Part shown: piece after piece, positions 1 to 23,451 of the stretch
How positions within the stretch are numbered: the stretch's first letter is position 1
How the letters are laid out: each line of letters starts with the position of its first letter
DNA from: Forficula auricularia
Taxonomy: Eukaryota; Arthropoda; Insecta; Dermaptera; Forficulidae
Length of the DNA stretch: 64,000 nucleotides
Direction of reading: 5' to 3'
NCBI GenBank assembly: GCA_024734495.1
Contig: JALMQS010000890.1
Span: forward strand, 124,001 to 188,000
Position numbers and translations under genes: made by a program
The notes under the pieces: generated by a model
Database searches by the model: none
The model's input: the letters and a program-made list of their open reading frames with translations, nothing else
What the model was told of the DNA's origin: nothing

Positions 1-244
1 AAAAGTGGAAGTGGAAGTAGGTGTACACGATTTTAGTTCGCGGTTTACCCCTCGACCGCACATATTCAACTGAATGTGAGTGTGTTCAGTCTTAATTCTT
101 GCCTTGGCGCGTGTGAGATATTGTACGACCTCTTTAAGCTGAATTAGCTTTACTTTTTTAAAATGTCGAAGTGAGAGAGCTCTAAGCTCTATAGTGGCCA
201 CTTTTAACTCATTTTTTACGTGTTTAGATTTAGAAATGGCTTAA

Positions 245-985
245 CTTAAGGTAGTTGTTTCGCGATAATTACTAGCAAAAAGTTAATGCTCGAGTATATA
301 TAGAACAGACAATAAGGATTCATAATTCATAAGCCCAAAACTTTTTGCTGTTTATGTACCACTACTAGCCAATCCCGTGCTCGTTTGACAAATCTAGCAA
401 CATTGTCCGAGCTTGAATATTTTTATCATAAAAATGTCAGATAAAATACATTATAAAGGTCGATTTATAAAACAAAAAGTTCTTAAAAAGCGAATGAAAG
501 CTGTTGCGACAATGGCTGAAGCGAAAAAACGTCAAAAAAGTACTAAAGTTAACACACTTTTGAGGTTAAATAGATGCGTTGTTGCCAGCTTGTTTTTAGT
601 GTAAATTTTTCATTATTTATTCATTATTATCTCAGAAACTGTGTTGTAACTATATGAATTAAAATTTTCTTAAAAAATGTAATAGTTAGTGTTTAATATT
701 GGTTTAGTTTTTTATAACAATGGTAAGAAGAGTTTCTTAATTACAATTATATATGTATGTAAAGTTTCAAATATCCCGTATAATGCAATGTATAAGAGTC
801 TGAAAAACTTTATCTTTGGAATTTAATATCTCCGGAACTATATTGTTCATAAATTTCGTTTTGCAACCAATCGATGCAGATGTATTTAAATAATATATGA
901 CTAAATTTCAAAAAAATCCTAAGAAACCCCATATGGTGAAACAATTAGCTTAAAATTATGAAAAAACTCATTTTTTCAATTCTTT
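245..985 (+). repeat. Interspersed repeat family D, copy 1, with a short conserved ORF
   Basis: This stretch matches 51216-51975 on the same strand over several blocks. The shared blocks include the start (AAGGTAGTTG), the ORF region, and the later block around TTTAATATCTCCGGAACTA near 819-838. An ORF begins at the ATG at 434 and stops at 602-604. It encodes a very basic peptide of 56 residues starting [15 protein letters not shown] and continuing AEAKKRQKS. The same N-terminal peptide, frameshifted, is seen in copy 2. Recurrence of a coding-like block in two repeat copies suggests the first exon or N-terminus of a transposon protein rather than a host gene. I do not recognise the family. Confidence 0.65.
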
Positions 986-1106
986 TCTTAACAGTATGAA
1001 ATAAAAACCAGTATTTCGGTAAACTGAATTTTGGTTCATTAATGTGTAATAGAAAACAATTGGCTTCGGTGCCCACTTGCGCCCTCCCACCCCCCATCCC
1101 AAAGAG

Positions 1107-1258
1107 CGGCGGAGAAGTCATTGTCGCCGGCACCCCTCTCTTTTGCAAGAAGCTTCGTTGCGAAAGCATCTCAACCGCTGGCTCGAGAGGAGAAATGACA
1201 CTTCTTGGAAAAAAGCAAAAGTGATGAGAGCGAAGAAGGCGACAATGACTTCCCCTCC
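1107..1258. repeat. Small inverted-repeat element
   Basis: GAAGTCATTGTCGCC near 1114 recurs as its reverse complement GGCGACAATGACTTC at about 1238-1252, enclosing a GC-richer stretch. The local composition differs sharply from the AT-rich flanks. Short ORFs on both strands here are shadows of this non-coding repeat. Confidence 0.5.
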
Positions 1259-1465
1259 AGTATCTATTAATAGACATAATTTGAGAGAGAGGGAGAATAA
1301 ACATAGAATTAAAGGCGCACGAAAATTTTACAAATAAATAAATTTGATGGAATGGGAAGAATGAATGAATTAAAGAGTAATTAAATTCTAATTTGCTCGA
1401 ATGTAAATAAATAAAAACTAGATTTATGATGACCTCCTATAAGGGTCAAATATTTAATTATATAG

Positions 1466-1799
1466 AAAAAATCGCAGTTTTTCCTTCATAAAATGAAAAC
1501 CACTCATCCTAGAAACTTGATTTCTATCTCATCCTCTAGGAAATTTTATTTACTTGAACGATTACTTGGACCACTTTTTCGATAAAACTCTTAGATTTAT
1601 AGATATCCTACATTTTCTGGACAGTATATGATCCAAATCCTCAAAAGCGTCATGGAAAATATTGGATATCTATAAATATAAGAATTTTATCAAAAAAGTA
1701 GTCAAGTAAACGTTCAAGTCAACAAAATTTGCTAGAGAATGAGACACAAATAAAGTTTCTAGGATGAGTTTATTTTATGAAGGAAAAACTGCGATTTTT
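1466..1799. repeat. Palindromic fold-back repeat
   Basis: The left end (ATCGCAGTTTTTCCTTCATAA) and right end (TTATGAAGGAAAAACTGCGAT) are reverse complements. The arms continue inward through ACTCATCCTAGAAAC and GTTTCTAGGATGAGT to a centre near 1630-1660. Variants of the same arm occur at 4660-4920 and 4925-5130. No coding potential is seen. Confidence 0.75.
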
Positions 1800-3130
1800 G
1801 CACAAAACTGCAAATTTCAACCTCACTGAGGCTTACCATTATCTAATTAAGATGAAACTTTGTTTAAATTGTAGTAAATTTAATCTAGTTTAAAAACGTA
1901 TAGAGTGGTCTTTGTCGAAAACGTGCTCCTTCATGATCAAAATGGGGATATAAGTTTTTGGGATCCCAAAAGTGATCCCAGGGGCTGTTTTTTAACAGGC
2001 GCTAGTACCGGTTCTACACACTGAACCTAAATAGATGAAAGTGTTATCATTTTACTTGTAATTTAAAGAACTTTAATTTATCTAATGGATATCTTTTTGA
2101 TTTAAAAAGCCGTTTTAGAGTGTATTCAAGAAAAAACTCCGAAATTTTCTCATTTTGAGGCGCGTAGAAAAATTTCCAGAATTCAGATTTGGGGGAGAAC
2201 TTATGGTAGTAATATTGGAGTACCATAGTACCAATAAAGGTTCCATCAATAAAATCTTTACCGGGAATTATTTCCCGTTAAAATTGTAATTTGCCTGGAC
2301 TAGGTGGGAGTTTATATTTACATTTTTTTTTAATCTTTTTAAATTAATTAGGATTAATAATATATGAATCAATGAAATAAAACAACAAGGAGTAAATAAA
2401 TATTCTTCAGATTAAACAAAATAGAATATTAATCTTAAAAATTCATAAGTGGGGACTATATTTGACAAGTAAAACCTTTTAAAGTACATTTATAATTTGG
2501 CAAAAAATAGCTATTTACTATTTATATAATTAAAAAAGTGCAGTAAACATAAAGAAATGTTTAAACTCATTGATTTTTTTATATTCATTGCGAATTTCTG
2601 TTCCAGGGTTAATTTCACATCTCTCGGTGGATATTATCGATCGCCTATCCATATTTGGAAATAAATACAACTTATAACATTTGTTCTCATTCTTATTATA
2701 AATGAAACATTATTAAACAATAGGAATAAATATACTTTTTTTATATAATGTTAATAAATTTTTGATTTAAAATTATTTTAAATAATATGGGACCTTTTTT
2801 TCTCATTCAAAACATCGTAATAAAAAATTTGTTACCTCTATAAAATCAATAACAAAACTTTCAAATAATCAAGGTACAATTTATTTATTATCATAATTAT
2901 TTAATCAAAAACTGTTATTAATTTGATGAAATATAAGAACAAGGCAATCGAAATATCCTTGAAAATATGACTAAAAATGTAAGCTACCTTGTTCTTTATT
3001 ATTTTATTATTTATCATCAATCACATTAGCTTAATAAGTTTGAAAATAAAAATATATTCACAACTGTAAAATTTAGAATAGGTAATTTTATTTATTTTCT
3101 TAGAAAGACGGACTGGTAATCGAAATAATT
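1800..3130. other. AT-rich non-coding DNA upstream of the first kinase exon found
   Basis: Around 1865-1910 there is a fragment (AGTTTAAAAACGTATAGAGTGG) of the composite repeat also at 5160 and 19265. The rest is AT-rich with no ORF that could encode the missing N-terminus of the kinase. I looked for a start-codon exon with a GT donor preceding 3916 and could not recognise one. Confidence 0.5.
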
Positions 3131-3772
3131 AGGTTATAATGAAAGGCAGTCCAAATTATTTAATTTTTTTTCAAATTCCGACGTTTCGGAGACCTTTTCT
3201 CTCCTTCTTCAGGGTCTATAAAACAATTAAAACATAATACAATAATGAGAAATCAAATAGAGGAGAAAGATATTTAACTTACAATGAATAATTATTGATG
3301 GGTGAGTATATCTCGGCTCCCATTTGTCTCTCTTTTCAGTGATAACAACAATATTACAATACTTTTCACCATTATATCATAAGTGTACTTAGGGCCAGTT
3401 GTATGTCGGTTGGTAAACTCTTTTTAAACGTTAACAAAGGGTAAAACCTTAGAATTGACCTTGTGACCGTCGGGATGGCCAATCAGATGACAGGCACTTC
3501 ATCTGATTGGCTATCCCGTACACAGGTCAATTCTAAGGTCTTACCCTTGTTAACGTTTAAAAGATTTACCACCGACATACACTATTTCAATCAACTGATG
3601 AATCAGTTAGCATTCGTTACAGTTAATGATTAATTAATCACCTCCATTTGATTTCTCATTATTGTGTTATGTGTTAATTGTTTTATAGACCTTGAAGGAG
3701 AGAAAAGGTCTCCGAAACGTCGGAATTTGAATAAAAAAATTAAATAATTTGGACTGCCTTTCATTATAACCT
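3131..3772. repeat. Nested fold-back element with hammerhead-like motifs in both arms
   Basis: The outer ends are AGGTTATAATGAAAGGCAGT at 3131 and its reverse complement ending at 3772. The arms run inward past a CGACGTTTCGGAGACC / GGTCTCCGAAACGTCG pair. A second, inner inverted repeat surrounds the centre: GTTAACAAAGGGTAAAACCT near 3430 against AGGTCTTACCCTTGTTAAC near 3535. The left arm, read on the - strand at 3212-3183, contains CTGAAGA, a GGAGA/TCTCC stem, then GAAAC. The right arm at 3691-3718 has a degenerate copy. It lies just upstream of the first recognised kinase exon. Confidence 0.8.
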
Positions 3773-3915
3773 ACTTATTAGAATAGGTAATTTTTTCTTT
3801 AAGTTCATTCACATCAGCCATGTGTAGTATTAAAGACCACTCTGGGTTAATTTATTTTATTTTTAAACGTTTAAGTACACAGATTTTAATTTTTTTTTTC
3901 TTTTTTTATTTATAG

Positions 3916-15362
<11,447 letters not shown>

Positions 15363-15671
15363 TTATTTTATATAAATATATAAAACAAAGATTTTCGGAA
15401 TAACATAAACAATCAATATTAACCAAAATAATTTTCTCTTCATTTGTCTTAAGAGAAATATAGAAAAGTGGATATTTTCATATTAAAATTTATAATTTAT
15501 TATGAAATACCAACATATACTTCCATTATATAAAAATTAAAATATTTATAATATACATTAACAAAATTAATATATTAGGAATTTTGCAGTTTTACTGCTT
15601 ATAATGATAAAATCATAGACGAAGTTATGAATTACATTTTAAAACTGGAATTCTATACAGCTTTATAAATA

Positions 15672-16901
15672 CTAGGCAGATCAAAAAATCTGGAATAAGT
15701 GAAACAAGAAAACATTTTTTTGGCCAAATTCGGTTTTATTTTGCAACATACATTCCTTTTAAGTCAATACAGCTAGTCCAACGTTTTTCTAACTTTTTTC
15801 TCTGCTCTCCAAAATAGGCCTCAGTTTCAGCTATGACTTCCCCATTTGAGTGAAATCGCTTACCGGTGAGCCATCTCTTCAGGTTTGGAAACTGGAAAAA
15901 GTCGATGGGGGCCAGGTCTGGCCAAGGAACCAGTTCAAATCCGATTTCGTGCAATTTTTCTTACGCAACTAACTTTTAATGAGCACCCGCATTGTCGTGA
16001 TGATAGAGAATTTTTTTCTTCTACAAATGCGGCTGTTTTTCTGTGATTTCAATTTTCAAACGATCCAATAATGATGAATAATATTCGCCAGTTTTCAAGA
16101 TAGTCGATGAATATTATTCCACGCGCATCCTAAAATACCGAGGCCATAACCTTTCCTGTCCATTTCTGAGTTTTTGAACGCTTCGGAGCACTTTCACCCG
16201 GAGAAACCCATTGTTTTGACTCTGGTATGTAGAAATGGATCCATGTTTCATCCCTGGTTATGAATTGGCGCAAAAACTTCTTTGAATTTCGCGTAAACAT
16301 TGCCAAATTCTGCTGGGAAGTCGTAACACGAATTCGTTTTTGCTCCACTGTGAGCAAATGCGGCACCCATCGCGCGCAGAGCTTTTTCATACCCAAAATA
16401 TCATGGATTATATTGAACACACTGCCATACGACATCTTTGTGGTCTCAGCTAGCTCCCTCAATTTCACTTTGGGGTCGTTCAACATAATATCATGGATTT
16501 TTTGGGCGTTTTCTGGTGTCAGACCTCTTTTCGGCGTCCAGATCGTTTAGCATCCCTTGTGCTTGTTCGGCCGCAACGAAAGTCAGAAAACCACTTTTGA
16601 ATCATCTTCAATTGACGGTGCAGAGTCCGGATAATACTTATCTAGCTTGGCTTTGGTCTCGGTTATCGTTTTCTTGCGTAAATAATAGTGTTTAATCAGA
16701 ACACGAAACTCAGATTTTTTCAATTTTAAAAAAACACGGAGGTTGGTTTCTTCTCACTGCTGTAACTTGTAAATGCGAAAACATGAATGGCAGAAATTTT
16801 GACAGACGTCTAATGAAGAATGAAGTTAGTTATGAATAGTCCACATTAGTACATACTAGCCCTATTTCATAGGATTATTCCAGATTTTTTGATCTGCCTG
16901 G
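15672..16901 (-). mobile_element. Mariner element with decayed transposase
   Basis: The ends are inverted repeats: CTAGGCAGATCAAAAAATCT at 15672 and the mirror AGATTTTTTGATCTGCCTGG ending at 16901. Both are flanked by TA, the Tc1/mariner target duplication. On the - strand the transposase shows VKLRELAETTKMSYGSVFNI (helix-turn-helix), ITRDETWIHFY (first D), HHDNAGAH (second D) and LAPIDFFQFPNLKRWL (third acidic region), spread over several frames with stops, so it is inactive. It lies about 310 bp past the stop codon of the kinase gene. Confidence 0.9.
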
Positions 16902-16903
16902 TA

Positions 16904-18140
16904 AATCAGTGGCGAATTTCGGTGTAGAACAAAAAAGGGCCCTATATTATTTATTTGATAAATTTATCCATACCACTTAATAAGATCCAAGATCCTTAAC
17001 AATTATATACATAATGACTAGATTTTAAGTTTTAAGTTATGAATTAAAAAAAGGCATTAAATGTAAAACAATAGTAGACTTGGAATTCATCTGGTCCCTC
17101 TGTGTTCATGGGCCCAGTATGCCCACCGTTAAATACGCTACTGAAATAAATAGTTAATTGTTGTTACAAAAAAAAAGATATTGATATTTAAATCTGAATT
17201 ATATTCTATAATATACATATTTAAGTAATTTTTAAAATATAATAATGTTCAGATATTTTTATTTAAAAAATATTTTTAATTAATAAATTGATATTATATA
17301 CAGAGGCACTACCTAAAGTGGCCTTAATCCTGGTTGCCATTATATTTGCAATTTGATATATTAATAATATATATATATATTATATATATATATTCTCTAT
17401 TATAAAATATATACAAATATATTAAATATCCTTGTGGTAGAAAACGGGTAATGAAAGTCAATTTTTACTTAATATTCTTAATTTCCATATTTTTCTAAAA
17501 TTGCAATTATTCTGAAATTCTAAATAAATATAAAATTAAATAGCAGTGATAAATATATTTAAATTATTAAGCTGTATGTATATTTATTTATTTTATAAAC
17601 TAATGTTTAAATAAGTTATTTATTTTAGGCATAAATTAGTAAACAAATTTTTATATAAAATCTATATATACCTATATATTTTAAAATTATATAAAATTAT
17701 GTAATAGTATGAAGTATATTATTCAAATAAAATTTTCAATCATTAAACCTGATTGAATCATTTCAATTTTAAACTCCTATTGGAACACCAAGGCGAAAAT
17801 AATTAAGAGATGAAAATAATTAATTGAATTATAGTAACACATTTACTTAACTTTCTGTGAAATTTACAATTAATTTAATATGCAATTTCGAAAAGGGCTT
17901 ATTTTGACACAAATACACTTTTTCATATAAATGTAATCTAAAATCTTCCCTGCACCTACTATTATGGTCGAAAAAGGCACAACTATGGTATTAATTTTAC
18001 TGCCCCCAAAATGTAACTCAAAAATAATTTTTAAAAATTTTACACTACTTTAGAAAATAATTAGTTTTTTTTTTAATTCCTGATCATTTTCAATTTTCAA
18101 ACATGTGCCCTTTTCGAAAGTGCATATTCAATTAATTTTT
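16904..18140. other. Very AT-rich intergenic DNA
   Basis: No coding signal, RNA gene or repeat ends recognised. There is an (AT)n tract at about 17368-17395. Confidence 0.55.
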
Positions 18141-18835
18141 CAAGGAAATAAGTTGACGTGTTCTGATGTGGCCATCCACTTGACTTTACCATACAACCTG
18201 GCCCCTAAAATTATTTATAATCATGTAGGGGGGATTAGTTTTTGCATTTTTATACTTCTAGGGTCCCATTGATTATGTATACAAAATTTGGTTGAGTTTG
18301 GTAAATGGCCAAGATTTTCATTTTTGATCCTACCCCCCCCCCCCCCCATTTTGGGCGGTTAGTTTTTGCATTTTTAGACTTCAGGGGGTCCACTGATTAT
18401 GTATACAAAATTTGGTTGAGTTTGCTCAAACGGCCTAGATTTTTAATTTTTACCCCCCTCCACCCCCCTACTAATTTTGGGTCGATATGCACCAAAATCA
18501 AATCTCAATGGACCAAAACTAAGTGTGAAATTTGGTTTCGATATTCACACTAGATTTTGAGCTAGCTCGTCCACAAAAATTTGGTAACGCACAGACTAAC
18601 AGACAGACAACCAGACAGACGAACTAACAGACATTTTGACAAAACAATTATTATCTCAAAAAATATAATTTTTTGGATGTTCACTTATTCGAGCTTTTTT
18701 GTAGAGCGAAATGCCATGGTTTTGCTCAATTTTTTTAATCAAAATAGTTTCATCCGTTTTTTAGATATTTCGAAAAAAAGAAAGAAAAAACCACTTTTTT
18801 CATGCACGATTACAATACTTGACCATACCCTGTAT
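18141..18835. repeat. Interspersed repeat with two tandem 120-bp units and CAGACAGAC tail
   Basis: GATTATGTATACAAAATTTG occurs at about 18268 and 18392 within a unit of about 120 bases. Each unit contains a CCATTTTG/TTTTGCATTTTTA block and a C-rich tract (18334-18348 is almost pure C). Downstream is AGACTAACAGACAGACAACC and a region ending TACCCTGTATGGTAAAGT. The part 18150-18205 is the reverse complement of the repeat start at 25618, 26788 and 28588 (shared GGATGGCCACATCAG). ORFs here (e.g. 18305-18934) are repeat-derived. Confidence 0.65.
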
Positions 18836-19246
18836 GGTAAAGTAAAAAATAGTGTTGTGGCTGTAGTGGTATGCTTAGCGTGGCGAACACAAGATTTCCC
18901 TTACTCAAGCCATTATCCTCTACACGGCGTGTAAATTTCAGTCTAGCGATATTACGTATATACTAGGCTATAGCGATGGCTTTCTATTCCCTCTTCATTA
19001 CCATCCGTCTCTTCTCATCTTCATCTAACATTTCCTGGCCCTTTACAGAGTCTACAACACCAACAAAAATTCAACAATCAAGAAGACCTTGGGTCAGTTT
19101 TCAACTCATCAGTATAGTCACACCGCCCAACCATAAGACCTGCTTTTACAGATACTTCTTAATTTTAGCATAGGGACCATGGGTCTGGTTGGTTTCACTA
19201 ATACCCAGGCTGTTAAGTTTACTTTTATTCTGTACGGTTCTGTATT

Positions 19247-20695
19247 GTAGAAATTTTAATCTAGTTTAAAAATGTATAGAGTGGTTTTTTGTCGAAAACG
19301 TGCTCCACCTAGGTTGAAATGGGAGAAAAAATAAAAAAAGTGCGAATTTTTGGGTTAAAAGTCGAAAATTTTGAGGTTTTTCGAACACCTAAAGTTGTCC
19401 CCCACACTTTCGAGGTCGCAAACTTAGATTTGGCATACCCACACCATACCAAACGATTCTAGAAAAAAAAATATTTTCCCGCAATTAATGTAAGCTGAAA
19501 CCCCCCTATATACTGGGCTATTGCGGGGTTTTCTAACAAAATGTATAAATCGACCTGAAATTTTTAAATTGCTATAACTCCAGACGATTTGAAAATAAAA
19601 TCATAAATGTATATATCATTTTAAAGGAAATTGAATGCTCTACAACTTCTTTTCTGAGGACTTTTACTGTAAAACGAAAGGCTGAGGTGATAGAGACAAA
19701 AGTTTGACGAAAAATGTAGGAAATTTTATTTTTTTCATACATAAACGATATTCGCGGGCGAATATCTCAAAAACCATAAGGAATAGAGAAAAACTAAATA
19801 GAAGCAATCTTGTAGTAAATTTTATAACCTTTCATTATGCTAAGAATAATTCTTTCCTTACGACCCATTGTTTTTGAGATATAAGCGAAAAACCAAAAAA
19901 CGGGACATTTCCACCCCCTTTTCGCCTTTTTGACCAGCTGTCATTTGTGAAGTTGACCGCTGGGCCCCGGCAGACGGCCGGTTTTAGGATATACATAAAA
20001 AGTACTTTCAGCCAAGAAACTCAAACCTTTTGTTTCGATGAGGTAACTTATTTGCTTCTCGGCTCCAGGACTATAAGTAGAGACCGGATTTTTATGCAAT
20101 TGTATATTTGTTCGCCGCCACACAACGACCCGGGGATGAATTATCTATCCGAATCATGGATCTAGGAGATACTCTGGGTTAAATTTTATATTGCATATTT
20201 GAGTAATATTGTATAAAATTGCATATTTGAAGAATTTTCTATCAAATATTGCATATATCGCGTCAAATACTGATTTTTTAAAAGAAAAGCTTGTTAATAT
20301 AAAAAATAAAATCAATACAATACAATCGTTTCTGTTAAATAAAACTACCCTCGTGATTTTTTGTTAACATTTTTTGAAGCATTATTATATTTATTAAGTT
20401 GATTTTATTCAAGTGCACCTATTATTTCTTTGAGCTTAAAGATTTTTTAATATATTAAATATAATGAGAATTTTGTGCAATTTTTTACGAAATAAAAGTA
20501 GCATATTTGACACTTGGTCTCTATAGCTTACTTTATCATTTTATTTTTTCATAGCACTCCTTCAAATATATAGTCTTTTTGTCTTCAATTTTAATTTTTT
20601 AGTGCATAAAAAAATTTATTTTGCCATCTTTTACTGCATATATTTGCATATTTCAACGTATTCTGCATATTACTTGCATATTTCAGCATTTTATT
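19247..20695. repeat. Composite interspersed repeat R, copy 2
   Basis: Nearly identical by eye to 5124-6640 in the same orientation, including the CTGGGCTATTGCGGGGTTTT block, the CAGACGGCCGGTTTTAGGAT block and the TGCATATTTGAGTAATATTG tail. The only obvious differences are small indels and substitutions, implying recent copies of one element. Small ORFs recur in both copies, but none has a known domain. Confidence 0.85.
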
Positions 20696-21555
20696 AATAT
20701 TTCAAATGAATTTGGATAAAGTTTAGCAACGATCCGTTGCAGTTTATTTATTTATTTTTTTTATTTTTATTTTTTAAATTTTATTAAACCAATTATTTTA
20801 CATTAATTAATGTATACATTGTATTTTGCTTCGATTCCGGAGATTACTTCTCCACCATCGAGTGTCCTTATTCATCTTTAGTCCTTGTTTTTAATAAGAG
20901 GAAAAATCTAATTAGATAAAAAAACCTCTTTTCCGATAATTATTTCAATTCCATAATCCCCAATCAAGTCGATTGGTTTATCTCCATCATCCCAATCCCT
21001 CATCTCCATTTCCTCCATCTATAAAGTATATATTATATAATAATAAACACATTAATAAATTTCATCCATCAATGCGAACTTAAAATAAATATATTTTTAA
21101 TTATTTGAATAATTCAAAATTTATCCATTATAGTCAAAAACAATTTACTTTAAATTTCGAAAAAAAAATTTGTTCATTTTGATGGTAACGCGGGACCCTT
21201 TCAAATGCGGGGCCCGATTGGGCCCAATCACTCCAATCGCCCTTTATCCGGCCCTGAGTAATGCTTAAATACGTAAATTCATTTCTATCGAAAAATTTAT
21301 ATTAACGCTTATATTATATATTATTTAATGCTACAATTATTTATTTAAAACTAATAATATGATGTTCTGCCCTCCGCCGAGTCGCGTGTTTTTTTTACCA
21401 AGCCTAGAGCTGTTTGTATATTTATCGTAAGTATTTTTGAATTATTTTATTTATTTATTATTACATTAATATATACATTAAATTGTAATGTTATAATTTT
21501 AAGACTTATCAATACTAAACTAGACTAGACTGAATGGACGTGTCGAATCCATAAC
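20696..21555. other. Intergenic DNA, no gene seen
   Basis: AT-rich with one GC-richer patch near 21185-21260 (GGGGCCCGATTGGGCCCAAT, a palindrome-like block). No ORF or RNA gene recognised. Confidence 0.45.
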
Positions 21556-21870
21556 AAATAATGCGTCCCTCGTGCATGCGCGGATCCGAGGGGGGGGCGA
21601 TCCCCCCCCCCCCAAAGCATTGGAGATCAACATTTTTTTTTATAACATTAAATTTTAAAATTGAAGAAAATAAAGTTCTATGTGGGGGGGGGGGGGTCAG
21701 AGACGCACTATATATACTCTATATGGGAGGGGGGGTGCGTCTCTGACCCCCCCCCCCCGCTTGGACAATTCGATCGCGACCCACTTCCGAGATCAAAAGT
21801 AGATCTTATATACCGGCGACCGCCCCCCCCCCCCCAAATCAGAGGTCTGGATCCGCGCCTGCCCTCGTGT
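21556..21870. repeat. G-run/C-run inverted repeat element
   Basis: Starting near GCGGATCCGAGG and ending near TCTGGATCCGCGCC, this unit contains uninterrupted runs of about 10-14 C or G at 21602, 21681, 21750 and 21825. GTCAGAGACGCA at about 21697 is mirrored by TGCGTCTCTGAC at about 21737. The runs make G-quadruplex or i-motif folding plausible. The ORFs here translate glycine/proline runs and are not genes. Confidence 0.7.
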
Positions 21871-21902
21871 CGGGAGGCTTGCGTCCCAGCCTCTGGATAT
21901 AA

Positions 21903-22983
21903 CAGACCAAAATAATTATAAATGAAAAAGTAATAGATCTTATTTTATCGATGTCATCTTTCTGAAGGTTCGTCTTAATATAAGAAAATAGCATTTTTAT
22001 TAAGAATTTTGTAATTTAAAAGAAATTGTATGAGAACATTCTTTCTTCTCTCCGGGAGCGAATCAACTAGAAATGGCAATAAGTTTTATTTTTATTATTA
22101 GATATTTATTCTAATCTATTGAAATTTCATATCTGTGTGTTAGTTTTCATTTATCTTTTATATCAAATAATTACAATTAAGAAATATGCATTTTAAAGGG
22201 TAGTTTATTAGAAGTCCAATTTGAATAAACGCTAATAACTCCGTTGAAATTTTTTTTTAAAATATAAAATTAATAGATATTATAAAACAATTAATTATTA
22301 ATAATTTAATTTAATTTTGAACGAAATCGATTCAGTACTTTTTGAGAAAATTGTCAAAAACACCCGAAAACCGTCTATGAAAGGCCGTTTTAGAAACATT
22401 TAAAATTTCAGCTCCATGTCACAAGTCAATGTTTCTTTTCATATGACTTTTTTAACTTTTTCAAAGGCATCTCAGTGCTTTCAAAAAACATCGTTTTCAG
22501 ACGGTCCAGATGGTTTTTGACCATTTTATCAAAAAGTACTGAATCGATTTCGTTTAAAATTGAATTAAATTATTAATAATTAATTGTTTTATAATATTTA
22601 TTAATTTTATATTTCTAAAAAAAATTTCAATGGAGCTATAGCGATTTTTCAAACTGGATTTCAAATAAACTAGCCTTTAAAATCCAAATTTCCTAATAAT
22701 AATTATTTGATATAAAAGATAAATCAAAATAACACAGAGATATGAAATTTCAATAGATTTGAATAAATATCTAATGAGAAAAAAATAAAACTTTTTTCCA
22801 TTTCTTGTTGATTCGCTCCCGGAGAGTAGAAATTGAATCTTTTCTTACAATTTCTTTTTAAACTACAAAGTTCTTAATCAAAATGCTATTTTCTTATATT
22901 AGGATGATAGTGTGAACCTTCAGAAAGATGACATCTATAAAATAAGATAGATTACTTTTTCATTTATAATTCATTTGGTCTGA
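21903..22983. repeat. 1.1-kb palindromic fold-back element
   Basis: The left end CAGACCAAAATAATTATAAA is mirrored at the right end by TTTATAATTCATTTGGTCTG. Inner pairs match along the whole arm: TCTCCGGGAGCGAATCAAC (22051) with GTTGATTCGCTCCCGGAGA (22807), and CGATTCAGTACTTTTTGA (22328) with TCAAAAAGTACTGAATCG (22529). The centre is near 22420. No ORF of transposase size exists, so it is a non-autonomous fold-back. Confidence 0.85.
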
Positions 22984-23029
22984 TTTATCAAGACCCTGAG
23001 TCGCAAGTCACCCGGCACCAGCAAGTCAT

Positions 23030-23330
23030 TTGTTACGTTTTCCTAGATTTTTACCATTTTCTTAAAAAGTAATCAATCAATTTCGTTCAAAATTGGATAT
23101 AATTAATAATTGATTGTTTTATAATATTTATTAATTTCATATTTTTGAAAATTATTACAAAGTAGTAGTTAGCGTTTTTCAAATTGGTCTTCAAATAAAC
23201 TACCCTTAAAAATGCAAATATTCTAAGAAAAATTTGCTATAAAAGATAAAAGACTATAACACACAGATGTGAAATTTCAAAAGATTTTATTGCATATGTA
23301 ATGAGAAAAAAGTAAATAAATATATATATA
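23030..23330. repeat. Single arm of the same fold-back family
   Basis: AATCAATTTCGTTCAAAATTG and the following AATAATTGATTGTTTTATAA and TTCAAATAAACTACCCTTAA blocks match one arm of the neighbouring palindrome (22540-22760). It is an incomplete third arm, more diverged than the pair. Confidence 0.7.
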
Positions 23331-23451
23331 TTGAAATTTTAATCCACTCTAGCTACTTAAATAGTCATCAGATAATGAACTTTCTTTTAAGAATGTAAAA
23401 ATATCAAAATGTTTATTTATTAGTTTTTATTAATATTTAGAATATCTAGGG

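Noticed and set aside
18305..19173. ORFs of 82, 117 and 65 residues
   Set aside because: Made of tandem repeat units, C-runs and CAGACAGAC motifs.
21561..21915. Glycine/proline-rich ORFs
   Set aside because: Produced by homopolymer G and C runs.
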